Source: Phialophora verrucosa
Taxonomy: Eukaryota; Ascomycota; Eurotiomycetes; Chaetothyriales; Herpotrichiellaceae
Direction: 5' to 3'
Length of the DNA: 64,000 nt
Assembly: GCA_002099365.1 (NCBI GenBank)
Contig: MSED01000011.1
Coordinates: 377,001 to 441,000, forward strand
This document shows, in pieces, positions 12,362-21,990 of the stretch; position 1 is the first letter of the stretch; every line of letters starts with the position of its first letter. The translations under genes were made by a program, and so were the position numbers. The notes beneath the pieces are model-generated. The model did not search any database and had not been told where the DNA came from. It worked only from the letters and a program-made list of their open reading frames with translations.

Positions 12362-12639
12362 GCTCAGCTACAACTCCAACCACAACAGGGCCAGCCAGAT
12401 CAGGCCACTGACCCGTCGTCACGCGCAAGAGGAGGGTACGTAGATCCATAACACAACCAATCCCGTTCGAGGTGAGTACTTGACGTGATGATTCCTCGGG
12501 GGGGTTGGGGATTCCCCGCGCTGCAGGTGCTGTTTGGAGCGTGAGCAGACCCGAGTCAGCTTTTCACTGCTGCCTGTGTAAAGCTGACAGTCGAGATGTG
12601 GAGGTGACGAGCAGGGGGTGTACACCTGTGCATGTCCCC

Positions 12640-12790
12640 AAGCACCTTCACAACCCATGATATCACAGGTACGCGTATGTCGTTCAAGGCATTGACCTCC
12701 TGTGGTGACATGCAACACAGGAGCGCTTCACACGAATGACTCGGTCGTGTGGCCTTTCGGAATGGCCCATTGTGGTGTGAATTGTGAGTT
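12640..12790 (-). repeat. Dispersed repeat shared with 25640-25850
   Basis: The minus strand carries GAGTCATTCGTGTGAAG and GTTGCATGTCACCACAGGAG, matching plus-strand sequence near 25640-25850 in inverted orientation. Translated shadows share CCMSP-EVNA-ND. No function is evident. Confidence 0.6.
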
Positions 12791-12839
12791 TGGTCCACGA
12801 ATCGGAAGCTCATCGGGGAGGGCCATCTACGCGAGACGG

Positions 12840-13180
12840 TTGCGCGGGGCGAAGTTCTGATAGGCCACGGCAACAATCCCACGTGCAGTCGAGTGGCGTG
12901 GAGGGTGAGTATTGGCGGGTGAGTATTGGCGGGTGAGTATTGGCGAGAATCCCATGCGACAGAATCCCACGCGACAGAATCCCATGCGACAGAATCCCAT
13001 GCGACATGTTGTTGTGTTGCGGAAAAGGCAGCGCGACTCGCACCGTGAAATCGCGCGCTAGTGGCCGCACCACCACCAAAGCCCCGACGCCATAGCACCC
13101 AAACCTCAACTCGACAGCGCCTAAACTCCAACTCGACAGCACCCAAAACCCACCTCGATAGCACTCATCCGCCCATAGCG
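12840..13180. repeat. Rep-A copy with minisatellites
   Basis: Starts with GTTCTGATAGGCCACGGCAA, the acceptor end of the intron-like linker described elsewhere. It then holds three GGGTGAGTATTGGC units and four AGAATCCCAYGCGAC units (about 12903-13005), followed by the core GGAAAAGGCAGCGCGACTCG. Confidence 0.7.
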
Positions 13181-13599
13181 CTGGCGATGAAATTGCGTAT
13201 CGTCAACCTCAGCCACCCGCCGACCACTTCCATGTTTGCCCTGTGCAGTCGTGCCCTCGCCAGCACCAATTTAGTACGGGCCGCGAACTGGTCAGGCGTC
13301 ATCTTCCGCTTGAATATATCCAAGCGCCGGGCATCCCTGAGCGTCATGGGGATCTGGACATGCTCAAGGTAGAATTGTTCAGCCAAAGCCAAAAAAAATC
13401 GAACCGCTCCTCAGGGATGCCAGAGGCTTGCAGACTGATGGATCTTCTCGGCCATCTCGAGCCGCTGCGGCTGGGCCAAAAAGCACGCTTCGTCTCGCAC
13501 AAGAGCATCGATGATGATCCTATACCGATAAGCGAGATAGACACCCCGATCGAAGCCACTGACATGTCGATTTGGTCCACGAAGCCGCATCAGCATCAG

Positions 13600-13960
13600 C
13601 AATCCAGCCCCCCCGGAGTGACGCACCCATCACACCAGACCACCTCCAGACCCCAACTTCAAACGACAACACCACAACACCAAAACCCCATCGCCTTGCC
13701 AGCAGCAGACCGCTTATGCATAGCGCTAGTGATGAAATGACATGACGCAACCACCACCGACCATTTCCATGTCTTCAACACAGCTCAGCTCCTTTGCTTC
13801 TGGCACCATGTCGCCACAGTGTTCAAAGCCGGCTTTGGCATGACCAGACCTCTCATATGCAACCAGCGCTAGTCGTGAAACGACGTCTCGCAACCACCGC
13901 CGACCATTTCTCTCATGCTCGCCCAGCATGCGCAACTGCAACACCTCTCATACAGACAAA
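13600..13960. repeat. Rep-A copies upstream of the header nuclease gene
   Basis: ACCACAACACC-rich DNA, then ATTTCCATGTCTTCAACACA, TTTGCTTCTGGCACCATGTC and CTCATATGCAACCAGCGCTA. It leads directly into the promoter repeats of the 14440 gene. The same junction occurs in inverted orientation near 18950-19020. Confidence 0.65.
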
Positions 13961-13964
13961 GCTA

Positions 13965-14215
13965 CTCGGATCCCAGCTCGTCCTTTGTTTCTATTTCCGG
14001 CAGCGAGCCAAAGCTGGTCGGATCAAAGCTCGTCCTTTGTTTCTTTTTTCATTTCCGGCAGCGAGCCAAAGCTGTTTGTTTCTTCTTTCATTTCCGGCAG
14101 CGAGTCAAAGCTGGCCGGATCCCACCTCGTCCTTTGTTTCTATTTCCGGCCTATCGGCGGGACACTTCGACGCGCTCGTCCTTTGTTCCTACTTCCGACG
14201 AGACAAAGCATGTAT
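13965..14215 (+). promoter_or_regulatory. Tandem upstream repeats of the header gene
   Basis: Four to five units contain CTCGTCCTTTGTTTCT, then ATTTCCGGCAGCGAG, CAAAGCTGG and TCGGATC. The same repeats lie upstream of the 18619 gene in inverted orientation (18770-18900). Conservation in front of two genes that share only their N terminus suggests a shared promoter module. Confidence 0.55.
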
Positions 14216-14439
14216 TCGTCCCTCGTACAAAAATGCGTCGAGACACACTCCTTTCCCCTGTCTTATCGAGACACCTTAGTTCAACGCAACCACTGCCACA
14301 CTGTCTTATCACCTTGGTTCAACGCAACCACCACCACTGCTGCCACAGCTGTCTCATCAAGACACCTGGTTCAATCAAGACACCTGGTTCAACGCAACCG
14401 CCACCACTGCCACCCATCCTTTCCCTTGTCCCAGTTAAG

Positions 14440-15684
14440 ATGCCGTCCGATCGTCGACGTCCCAACACTGGGCGCCGTCCCTCCGAAGACACTCCTCAGG
14501 CCCCTCAGGTCAACGTCCACATTTGGCTCGCCCGACAGCAACAGCAACGCCGTCACAGTCCGTCCGTTGGTTCATCAAGAACCCTATCCGTTGAGGATCA
14601 GGAAGTCACCCTACCTTCAGACCTATTTCCACACCTACCTTCAGACCTACCTTCAGACCTACCTGCAGACCTACCTTCACCTTCAGACCTACCTTACGAC
14701 CAACGTTCAGAGCTCAGTATGGACAGCGGAGCTACTAGTACTCGTGTTGGAGAGCCTGGTTACCGGAAGCACACCCTCGAATGGAATGGCATCTATATCC
14801 GCCGTGACCATGAGGAGCTACCACCACACGTTCAGCGGCTTGCTGATACGATGTTCAAACGACGCCAATCGCTAGAACCAGCTGTTGAGGACATCAGGCA
14901 CGACACTGAGCTACATAACCTTCGTTACAAGGACGGTGGTGAGGCTGAAGTAACTCGGTACTTTCAAAGCCATATCATCGAACATCCAACGAACTCAAAG
15001 CGACTTCAAGGTCTACGAACCGTCGAGCGAGACAACCCAATCCATCGACAACATGTGCCTATCTCATCCCACATCGATCCGACGATCACTCGTCAGGTCA
15101 GTCAGCCAAAACCGGATATCCTCTACGGCTATGACGACGAAGCCTTTACAGAGACGCAGCAAGAGCAACTTCTGACCATGGACAGAACTGAATACGCTGC
15201 CAATGATCCAGGGCTCATCTATCCCTTTTTCGTGATCGAACTCAAAGGGGACATGGGTCCTACGGCCGGAAGCCTCTGGGTCGCTACTAATCAATGTTTA
15301 GGAGGCGCCGCATCTTGCATTACTATGGTTGAAAAGCTCAACCAATCCATTAACGGGCTCTTGAACGTGTCACCGGTGGATCCTGTCGTCTTCAGTGTCG
15401 CGAGTAACGGGAGCGAAGCCCGCCTCTTCGTCTCATGGAAGGAGGACAATGAGAGCGGCGGCAAGTACTACATGCAGCAGCTCGAGGGGCTCTTGGTCTA
15501 CAAACCGGACGACTACCTCCTGTGCCGCCGGTTCGTGCGCAATGTGCTGGAGTGGGGGCAAGAGTATCGGCGGGACCAGATCGGGGCTGTTCTCGACGCT
15601 CGGCGGGAAGAGCGTCAGCGGAAGAGATCCCTCAATGACACCGCGTCTCAGGAGCTACGTCGTTCCAAACGTCCGAGGCGATGA
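14440..15684 (+). CDS. PD-(D/E)XK nuclease-like protein, DUF7924-type, with shared header
   Basis: A single 414-residue frame. I chose the ATG at 14440 because it aligns with the start of the 18619 gene; the frame stays open upstream only through promoter repeats. Residues 1-35 are the shared header (NTGRRPSEDTPQAPQVNVHI). Residues 58-90 are LPSDL repeats encoded by a CCTTCAGACCTA minisatellite. The catalytic-type core is Asp226 (KPDILYGY) and Glu267-x-Lys269 (FFVIELKGD), followed by SLWVATNQCLGGA, typical of this fungal family. The basic C terminus (RQRKR, RRSKRPRR) looks like a nuclear localisation signal. Nuclease activity is inferred from fold motifs only. The closest relative here is the partial gene at 62835-64000. 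Confidence 0.85.
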   Translation: MPSDRRRPNTGRRPSEDTPQAPQVNVHIWLARQQQQRRHSPSVGSSRTLSVEDQEVTLPSDLFPHLPSDLPSDLPADLPSPSDLPYDQRSELSMDSGATSTRVGEPGYRKHTLEWNGIYIRRDHEELPPHVQRLADTMFKRRQSLEPAVEDIRHDTELHNLRYKDGGEAEVTRYFQSHIIEHPTNSKRLQGLRTVERDNPIHRQHVPISSHIDPTITRQVSQPKPDILYGYDDEAFTETQQEQLLTMDRTEYAANDPGLIYPFFVIELKGDMGPTAGSLWVATNQCLGGAASCITMVEKLNQSINGLLNVSPVDPVVFSVASNGSEARLFVSWKEDNESGGKYYMQQLEGLLVYKPDDYLLCRRFVRNVLEWGQEYRRDQIGAVLDARREERQRKRSLNDTASQELRRSKRPRR

Positions 15685-16150
15685 TCGGCGCGTTGAGATG
15701 AGTTCGGAGTTGATCCGCTTGTCTGCTTGTCTGCTTGTTCTGTTGGACTGCGGGTATGTTACGGGGCGTTTTCCTCTCTGGTTCTCAGCGCAGGGCGAGG
15801 AAGAGGAAAGACCATGAAGCCAGCCAGCCGGGACGCGCGGGTCATATATATGTACATCTATAGGGGGGCGCTACCAAGCCAACAAAACGTTCACAAAAGC
15901 ACCTGTTCCATGACTGCTCGTGATAGCCCGTCCGTCACCCACCAGGGCATTTCGCGCCACTCCTACCTCAGCTCCCAGCACATACGTTCGCAGCCTCGAC
16001 ACGGCCCTCGAGCGTTTTACTCGTACGAGTGCGAGCGCATCCAAGGTGGGTGATCATGTGGCGCTGCCTGAGTTCCCTGCTGCTTGGTCCCTGCAAAAAG
16101 GCTAGTGGCAGCAGCGGCGGCGGAGGCGGAGGCGCGAGCTTAGTATCGCG
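15685..16150. other. Intergenic
   Basis: Downstream of the header nuclease gene. 15845-15855 holds a short TATATATG tract. No gene recognised. Confidence 0.5.
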
Positions 16151-16156
16151 TGAGGT

Positions 16157-16335
16157 CCGCGTGAGTCGGTCCGCAGGGTATATTCATCTCCATTACATAC
16201 ACACACGCCACTGTGAAGATTGTTGAGGTCCGCAGGGTATATTCATCTCCATTACATACACGCCGCTGTGAAGATTGTTGAGGTCCGCATGGTATATTCA
16301 TCTCCATTACATACACGCCGCTGTGAAGACTGCTT
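16157..16335. repeat. Three-unit tandem repeat
   Basis: About 58-bp units begin with GGTCCGCAGGGTATATTCAT and run through CATCTCCATTACATACACGC to CTGTGAAGATTGTTGA. Units differ by small insertions. The stops and frames in it are incidental. Confidence 0.85.
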
Positions 16336-16454
16336 CGGCCAGGGGCCACTCACTGGCAATGGTGAAGAAAAGAGCAGGCCTGATGTAAACGTGCAATGTG
16401 CAGCGTGCAACCGTGCAGCCGTGCAACAGACAGCATGCCATACCGAGATAGAAG

Positions 16455-16510
16455 AACAAGAACAAGAACAAGAATACTCGTACGAGGACAGACAAGAGTC
16501 GAAATGGTCA
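16455..16510 (+). repeat. Short AAGAAC tract with unique flank
   Basis: About four AAGAAC units are followed by ACTCGTACGAGGACAGACAA and GAGTCGAAATGGTC. The same flank follows the roughly 54-unit array at 29406-29731, so these are two copies of one dispersed sequence with very different array length. Confidence 0.75.
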
Positions 16511-16734
16511 GGGAAAATGATGTTTTTTGTTCCTTCTTCTTCGCAGCGCAAGGCGCATCCATCAGTCAGTCGGGTTTGTTGTTGTTGTGCAAAGTCACAC
16601 CTGACGACCCAACCGCCGTCGCCCGTGGACGGCCGGCCGGTCCCCAATGCCTCTAATATCATGCGCATCAATCATCCCACGTGCTTAATGAACCCCTGCC
16701 AGCGACGATTAGAGCACCAGGCCGGGTTACCTCC

Positions 16735-17025
16735 ATCCCGTCATCCTTCGTCGCATAATCCCATTTCCTTCGTCGCATAATCCTATCATCCTTCGTGGCA
16801 CGACCCGTCATCCTTCGTCGGACAATCCCATCTTCGTCGCACGATGCTCGGGCTCCTCGAGTCTCGATCTGATCAAAGGCCAACCAACAGGATACTCGAT
16901 GTTGAGGGAGGACCGACCCACCGAGATGATTCTAGTCGTAGGACACTACTTGGCGATTGGCTTTGAAGAGCGACCCACCGAGATGATCTTAGTCGTAGGT
17001 GACCTTGGCGATTGGCTTTGAAACC
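16735..17025. repeat. Two minisatellites
   Basis: 16735-16850 holds five or six units of the type CATCCTTCGTCGCATAATCC. About 16913-17025 is a direct duplication containing CCCACCGAGATGAT and GGCGATTGGCTTTGAA. No gene is evident around them up to 17770. Confidence 0.7.
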
Positions 17026-17770
17026 ACTGGCCGAACGGGTATCTGGCTCGCTCTGATGACTTTCTCCGCGCTGGCTCTGTCTGTCTATCTGTCTGCCTCG
17101 TCTTTGGATTCGCCGGGTGTTTCTGCTGCCGAGAATGGCGCCGTAGCAACGGCATTAGCCAGTGACCAAAAAAACCAACAACCAAGGTCGTGTGCCCTCT
17201 ATGCGTGCAGCAACGTCTGCTCTTGCCAGCGCCGTCTCGTGCCGTTACGCGCGCTTCGCAATGTGTAGATAAGAAAGGAACGCAGGAACCGTGAACGAAA
17301 GGATTATTACATGGCTGATTGCAATTGCTGGCTCATTCATGTGCGTGTGTGCATGCTAGCCTGTCTGATATCTTGCAGCACCAAAACGCTGCCCTATTTA
17401 TGCCGGGGGCCACCGCACGCCCTGTTCACGTGGCTCGAGTTCTGACCGACCATCTGAGGGTTGTACAGTTGTACAGGGCATCGCAGCCTCGCGCAACCTT
17501 GCCTCTTGTTCATGTGTGCACGCACTTCACGTGCCCCAGCACGCCAGTCATGCCCGAAACGCCGAAAATACAAAGATCCGCTGACTGTCGACCTGGACAA
17601 CTGCGGAGATTTCCCTTGCAACGGGGACACACGGGCCAGCCGAGGAGCACAACGGACACCAGTTGGTAGGGTGGCATGCTATCCCGTGCTCCAATTCCGC
17701 ATGCCGAGACGTTCTTCTGCACTGCCGGCACACGGGCGAGACCCCTTTTTCCCGAGTGTCAGTGCCAACT

Positions 17771-18619
17771 CTAGCCTCGTCGAGCTTGGGCCCTCGACCT
17801 GAGATATCGCCCTGCCACCGCCAAGATGACCGCCTCCGTAAACAACGACCACTGCCCAGGGGCGTCAGGCCCTCGATACAATAGCACAACAAATAGAAAG
17901 AGAGACAAGCGGAGCAAGATCCTCGAAGAACGAGACGGCGCCACATCGCCGCCGCGCACGGGGACCTGAGGCTGCTGAGTGATCGTTGGTGCCTGAGCCG
18001 CGTCCCCCACCAGCGCGTCGCGCATGGGGATCCGAGGCCGCTGTGTGATCGTTGGTGCCTCAGCCGCGTCCCCCACCAGCGCGTCGCGCATGGGGATCCG
18101 AGGCCGCTGTGTGATCGTTGGTGCCTCAGCCGCGTCCTCCATTGAGTCGGATAGGGTTCTTGATGCATCACCGGACGGAGGGGAGATCAGTTGAGATAGA
18201 GCCCTCGACCTGAGAGAGAGTCCAGTCACCGCTAAGATGACCGACACCGCGAACAATGACCACTGCTCAGGGGCGTCAGGCCCACGATAAACCATCACAG
18301 CTTGTAGATAAACACTTAAGCAGATCAAGAGACCGGCGAGCAAGAGACCGCCGCGCACAGAGATCTGAAGATGCTGAGTGGTCGTTGGTGCCTGCGCCGC
18401 GTCCCCCGTTGAGTCGGATGGGGTTCTTGCTGGATCACCGGACAGATGGGAGTCGGATGGGGTTCTTGCTGAATCACCGGACAGAGGGGAGTTCGGAGTG
18501 TGACTATGGTACTGCTGTCGCTGTCGGACGAACCAAATGTGGATGTTGACCTGAGGGGCCTGGGGAGCGTCTTCGGGGGAACGGCGCCCAGTGTTGTGAG
18601 GTCGACGATTGGATGGCAT
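17771..18619 (-). CDS. Header protein with duplicated membrane module
   Basis: A 282-residue frame. Residues 1-36 match the header of the 14440 gene (PQAPQVNIHIWFVRQRQQ), but the nuclease domain is absent. The body has two related membrane modules. The first has a hydrophobic segment at about 91-111, then YRGPDAPEQWSLF and a second segment at about 120-135. The second has segments at about 233-248 and 258-271 around YRGPDAPGQWSLF. Between them is a 22-residue unit (APTITQRPRIPMRDAL) in about three copies, from a 66-bp minisatellite at about 17990-18130. A TATAAA lies 60 bp upstream. No known domain is recognised. I infer a membrane protein; topology and function are unknown. An intron cannot be excluded. 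Confidence 0.7.
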   Translation of the reverse strand: MPSNRRPHNTGRRSPEDAPQAPQVNIHIWFVRQRQQYHSHTPNSPLSGDSARTPSDSHLSGDPARTPSDSTGDAAQAPTTTQHLQISVRGGLLLAGLLICLSVYLQAVMVYRGPDAPEQWSLFAVSVILAVTGLSLRSRALSQLISPPSGDASRTLSDSMEDAAEAPTITQRPRIPMRDALVGDAAEAPTITQRPRIPMRDALVGDAAQAPTITQQPQVPVRGGDVAPSRSSRILLRLSLFLFVVLLYRGPDAPGQWSLFTEAVILAVAGRYLRSRAQARRG

Positions 18620-18678
18620 CTTGACTGGGACAAGGGAAAGGATAGATGGTAGTGGTGGTGGTGGTGGTTGAGTAGAAA

Positions 18679-18684
18679 TTTATA
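18679..18684 (-). promoter_or_regulatory. TATA box of the membrane-header gene
   Basis: Minus-strand TATAAA within CATCTATAAATTTC, 60 nt before the ATG at 18619. It is followed by a CCACCACCACC-rich leader. The 14440 gene has the same leader type but no matching TATA box. Confidence 0.5.
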
Positions 18685-18769
18685 GATGAGAAGACAGTGT
18701 GGCAGTGGTTGCGTGGCAGTGGCAGTGGTCGTGTTGAATCAAAGTGTGTCTCGACGCTTTTTTGTCCGA

Positions 18770-19025
18770 GGGACAAGCGGATTTCCGACCAGCTTTGTCT
18801 CGCTGCCGGAAATGAAGAAAGAAGCAAAGGACGAGCTTTGATCCGACCAGCTTTGACTCGCTGCCGGAAATGAAGAAACAAAGGACGAGCTGGGCCTAAT
18901 CCAACTAGCTTTGTCTATATGAGAGGTGTTGCAGTCGCGCATACTGGGCGAGCATAAGAGAAATGGTCGGCGGTGGTTGCGTGACATTATTTGACGACTA
19001 GCGCTGATTGTATATGAGTGTCTGG
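18770..19025 (-). promoter_or_regulatory. Upstream repeats of the membrane-header gene, then Rep-A edge
   Basis: Minus-strand units CTCGTCCTTTGTTTCTTC, ATTTCCGGCAGCGAG and CAAAGCTGGTCGGA mirror 13965-14215. Upstream of them (18900-19020) the CATATAGACAAAGCTA and CATACAATCAGCGCTA-type sequence matches the Rep-A junction near 13870-13980. Confidence 0.6.
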
Positions 19026-19352
19026 CGGTGGTCTGGAGGAGGTCTGGAGGAGGTCTGGCGATGAGGTTGTGCTGAGGCTGCGGCCGTTTTCTCGACATTT
19101 CGATTTCAGAGTGCGACGAAGACGCCTTGACACGGCCAGGTGTCGGAATGAAAAAAGGAAAGTGGCGCGAGAGGCAAAGCTTAGTGGGAGACCTGATTGG
19201 CCGGAGGAAGGGCGGTACCATGTACAGCCACCCGCAGCCAACCGGGTCCCCCTCGGCCAAACCGCCGGTACAGTTGTACAGCGCACTGAGCAGCACTCAG
19301 GCATAGGCATCTATACGGGCCGAGGGCGCGTCCCTAGAAACCCTTCGTAGTC
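19026..19352. other. 3' flank of mosaic array 1
   Basis: Includes three CTGGAGGAGGT units (19030-19060) and a Rep-A-like TTTTCTCGACATTTCGATTT. No gene recognised. Confidence 0.4.
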
Positions 19353-19357
19353 AATAC

Positions 19358-19417
19358 TGTTGGACTTAATTGAAGGTGATCTTATTGAAACTATAAAATT
19401 ATGCAACCACAGCTGTA

Positions 19418-19448
<31 letters not shown>

Positions 19449-19674
19449 ATGTGTGACGGGGAAGGTTGCCCGAAGGGCTGTAAAGACGCCGCCAAGGCGT
19501 CACGCGCCGTATGGGTGTTCGGGACCCACGCGTAATAATACCGGAGGCCTTCGTAACTATATAGTCAGGCGTCGCCCCCGACCCCTTCGAATATGACCAT
19601 GTCCTCCATTAAGTCACATGTGTGTGTGTATGTGTGCACGTGATCGCGCCAAGGCTCGCAGGCGAGGTGCAACA
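19358..19674 (+). mobile_element. Rep-B element with AATAC target duplication
   Basis: Begins TGTTGGACTTAATTGAAGG and ends GGCGAGGTGCAACA. It is flanked by a perfect 5-bp duplication AATAC (19353-19357 and 19675-19679). The interior is a GT microsatellite (about 19416-19441) interrupted by Rep-C (about 19457-19612), with a second GT-rich stretch after it. The TG...CA ends and 5-bp duplication are those of LTR-class elements; no coding sequence is present. It interrupts the last nuclease fragment of mosaic array 1. Confidence 0.8.
19457..19612 (+). repeat. Rep-C nested in Rep-B
   Basis: Contains GCCAAGGCGTCACGCGCCGT, CTTCGTAACTATATAGTCAG and GAATATGACCATGTCCTCCA. A second copy at about 45310-45445 abuts another Rep-B. 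It sits inside the GT tract of Rep-B here. Confidence 0.7.
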
Positions 19675-19679
19675 AATAC

Positions 19680-20330
19680 AAGTTGTAATACTCCGACCCC
19701 TCTCTTTGGATATAGGAGTCTTGTTCCACCACACCGATGTATTGATGCCCAAGTCAGACGGATAGAATTGAACGGAGCCGTCATGGCTGTTGGAGATACC
19801 GTCTTTGCCATATTCCCGCAGAATATGCATTGCTGAAAGTGTGCATGCGTAATCATTGCCCGTTACCTTGAGGCGGTAGATGGCGATTATATGTTGTCGT
19901 TTGTTGCCATACCGTAGGTTAAAGGCAACAACAGTTCGAATATACCCATAAGATGATCTCATGTACTTGTCGGCCAACCAGGGTATTGGCTTGTTTGAAT
20001 AGCCAACTTCGAGCACAAGTCTGAGGTGTTGAGAGCGTTGGTTATCGTAGATGGCGAAGTTAGGGTATTTCTGACCGCCATTTTGGTATGTCTGCCGTCT
20101 AGCCCCACGCGATAGGAATCCCGTGGCCTCAGCGACGAAATGGCTGCGTAAGCGTGTGAGGATCAGCTCTGTCGCTAGCTCGCCATGCGACATCGTGTAA
20201 TTTTCGAGACCATACGGAATTGGCGCACGAGATTGCACCACCCTACCCAGCAATCCCACTGGTGTGTCCGTTGTACTAATCCTCCAATGGCCCGTGTTCT
20301 CCCTTCTTACAAGGGAAATCTCCGTACAGC
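19680..20330 (-). pseudogene. PD-(D/E)XK-like nuclease fragment (array 1, last piece)
   Basis: An open minus-strand stretch carries FAIYDNQ, RLVLEVGYSNKPIP, GYIRTVVAFNLRYGN, IYRLKV and ILREYGKDG...HDG, the typical order of this fungal family: a PD-type aspartate region, Glu of LEVGYS, then a C-terminal module. It is cut by the Rep-B insertion at 19674. Upstream the same frame continues into protease-derived sequence (to 20376), forming an in-frame chimera of 255 codons. It is probably non-functional, but the frame is surprisingly clean. Confidence 0.7.
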
Positions 20331-20890
20331 TTGCGCGTTGACCTCGACAAGGGACAATATCCGATTCGGACCACATCGATAGTGGTAAATGTGGTATTCT
20401 TCAAAACTTCCACGATCTCTTGGTATAGCCCCGTGTACCATGCCTCGGCGATGGGATGGCTGCGCTCGATGGCTTGGACAGTCTTCGGGTGAGGGTGATT
20501 GTCGCTGTACCTCTACTGTCACGACGATAGGATGGCTTCGCTCGACGGCTGAGAGAGTCTTCAGGTGAGGAAATGTGAGGATGTACCTCTGCTGCTATAG
20601 CTCGATACTAGACCGAGCGACTAAGCCAGGACGAGAAGGGAGCCTATAATAGTAGCAGCATTGTTCCTCGTTCTCCTCAGGTTCGTCGCGTGGTGGGGGG
20701 TTGCCGGTTAAGTTGAGGGTAGGTGGCAGGTCAGGAAGAGGCGACTCAGGTGCGGATTGCACCAGGACAGTCGTGCTGCTTGGCGAACGGGCGATCTGGG
20801 TCCATCGCCAGATTACCAACGTCCGAGCAGGTGACCCACTCGGACGGGTTGAGATCGACCGGTACCAACGTCCGAGCAGGTGACCCACTC
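20330..20890 (-). pseudogene. Protease N-terminal fragment (array 1)
   Basis: Matches residues about 65-190 of the intact protease (9039-10966): TTVLVQSAPESPLPDLP, RDEPEENEEQ, YYYRLPSRPGLVARSS, then in another frame AWYTGLYQEIVEV and NTTFTTIDVVRIGY. An insertion and frame change near 20500-20580 break it. It ends abruptly at about 20330 against nuclease sequence. Confidence 0.8.
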
Positions 20891-21056
20891 GGAAGGGTTG
20901 GGATCAACCCGGACCAGGGAACACAGGTTCCCTGCCCGTCCTTGTGAGGGTTCATTCTTGCGAATGAACTGCTCGGAAAAGTCTCTTGCACGCCCATACA
21001 CCGCTTCCTTGAAGGCTGCGGAGGCCTCATATGAGTGGACCTCTTGCGCATGTGAC
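20816..21056 (-). pseudogene. Unassigned exon-like piece with tandem repeat (array 1)
   Basis: Follows linker L1 on the minus strand. It is open with HAQEVHSYEASAAFKEAVYG and ARDFSEQFIRKNEPS, then two units of a roughly 50-bp repeat (GTCCGAGCAGGTGACCCACT on plus, 20820-20925). Family not recognised. Confidence 0.5.
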
Positions 21057-21118
21057 CTATTTAGACGGAAAGAGGTTAGCAGACAGCCAAGTGGTTGAGC
21101 TGGGATCTCAGAACTCAC
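21057..21118 (-). repeat. Intron-like linker L1
   Basis: 62 nt: donor GTGAGT, branch CTAACC, acceptor TAG. One of nine related linkers (L1-L9). A (TA)n tract lies directly upstream on the minus strand (about 21127-21145). Confidence 0.7.
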
Positions 21119-21126
21119 CACCTAAG

Positions 21127-21245
21127 ATATATATATATATATAGTGAGTTGAGTTGTGGTGGTCTTATTCGTGTCGTCGCACGATGCCGTCTTGCATCCG
21201 GGCAAGGATTGTCGTGTCGTCGCACGAATGCCACCGCGTCTTGCG
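21127..21245 (-). repeat. R45 repeat plus (TA)n block
   Basis: Two copies of a roughly 45-bp unit containing (plus strand) AAGGATTGTCGTGTCGTCGC and ACGAATGCC or ACGATGCC, next to a TA dinucleotide tract. Related blocks precede most linkers. Confidence 0.7.
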
Positions 21246-21930
21246 CAAAGATCCGAAAATCCTCGTGCATCTTCTCCCCGGCAAGGCCGTGAAAGTGCGC
21301 TCGTTTTGATGCGAATGCGCAACCCTAACGATAAGTGGCTGTACGCTCGCTTGCCGGAGCGGTATTCGATCTTAACGCCATAGACGCACTGAATATTTCC
21401 CTTCGAACGGAGAATATACTCCTCCGCCAGATCGAAAAGATCGTCTTGTCGTTGTGAGTAGGCAATCTCGATGATGATACCGGGGAAGATGGCGCCCTGG
21501 TACATGTGGGAAATGTCAGGATCGTGGCCATTTTTGGTTGGGGGGTTGTCGCTCCGCTTTGAATGCGGATCTTGGCCGCGAACTGGCTAATGGTCGAGTC
21601 CGCATACTCCGAAGCCAGCTGGTTGATTCGAGCGTTGATTTGATCCGCTATAACCACCGCATGTATTTTTGTCGCGTTTACTGCCGGAACCTTAGCACAA
21701 TCCGACCACCAATCGTCATACCGCTCATAAGCCATATGAAGAATGCTCTCCTCTAGGCTCTCTGCAAAACCATCCCAGTCAATTGACAGTGATCCGGATC
21801 CGCCGCTGAGCCCGGATATCTCTGAGAGAATCGAGTCCGGGAGAACGTCGTCCAGCCGAACTGGGTGGTCGGTCGGGATTGGGTGTATCACCCGTCTTGT
21901 GCCGACCTGCTCCGGTTCACTTGTGTTGGC
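21245..21930 (-). pseudogene. Nuclease-like fragment with frameshift (array 1)
   Basis: One frame reads SILSEISGLSGGSGSLSIDW and SLEESILHMAYERYDDWWSD up to IRIQSGATTPQP. After a change of frame at a C6 run (about 21540-21545) it continues as GHDPDISHMYQGAIFPGI and IIEIAYSQRQ, LAEEYILRSKGNIQCVYG. The ISH...IIEIAYS pair matches the PD-(D/E)XK-like core of the intact genes. It ends in the RGFSDLCARRGGIRATT piece also found in array 2. Confidence 0.65.
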
Positions 21931-21990
21931 GTTGAGTTTCCATACCTCTATATATATTTTGGTTGGTTGTAGAGGGCCGGTGCCTAGACG

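Noticed and set aside
13915..14439. N-terminal extension of the header nuclease to 589 residues
   Set aside because: The extra frame runs through promoter repeats, and the paralog at 18619 starts at the ATG equivalent to 14440.
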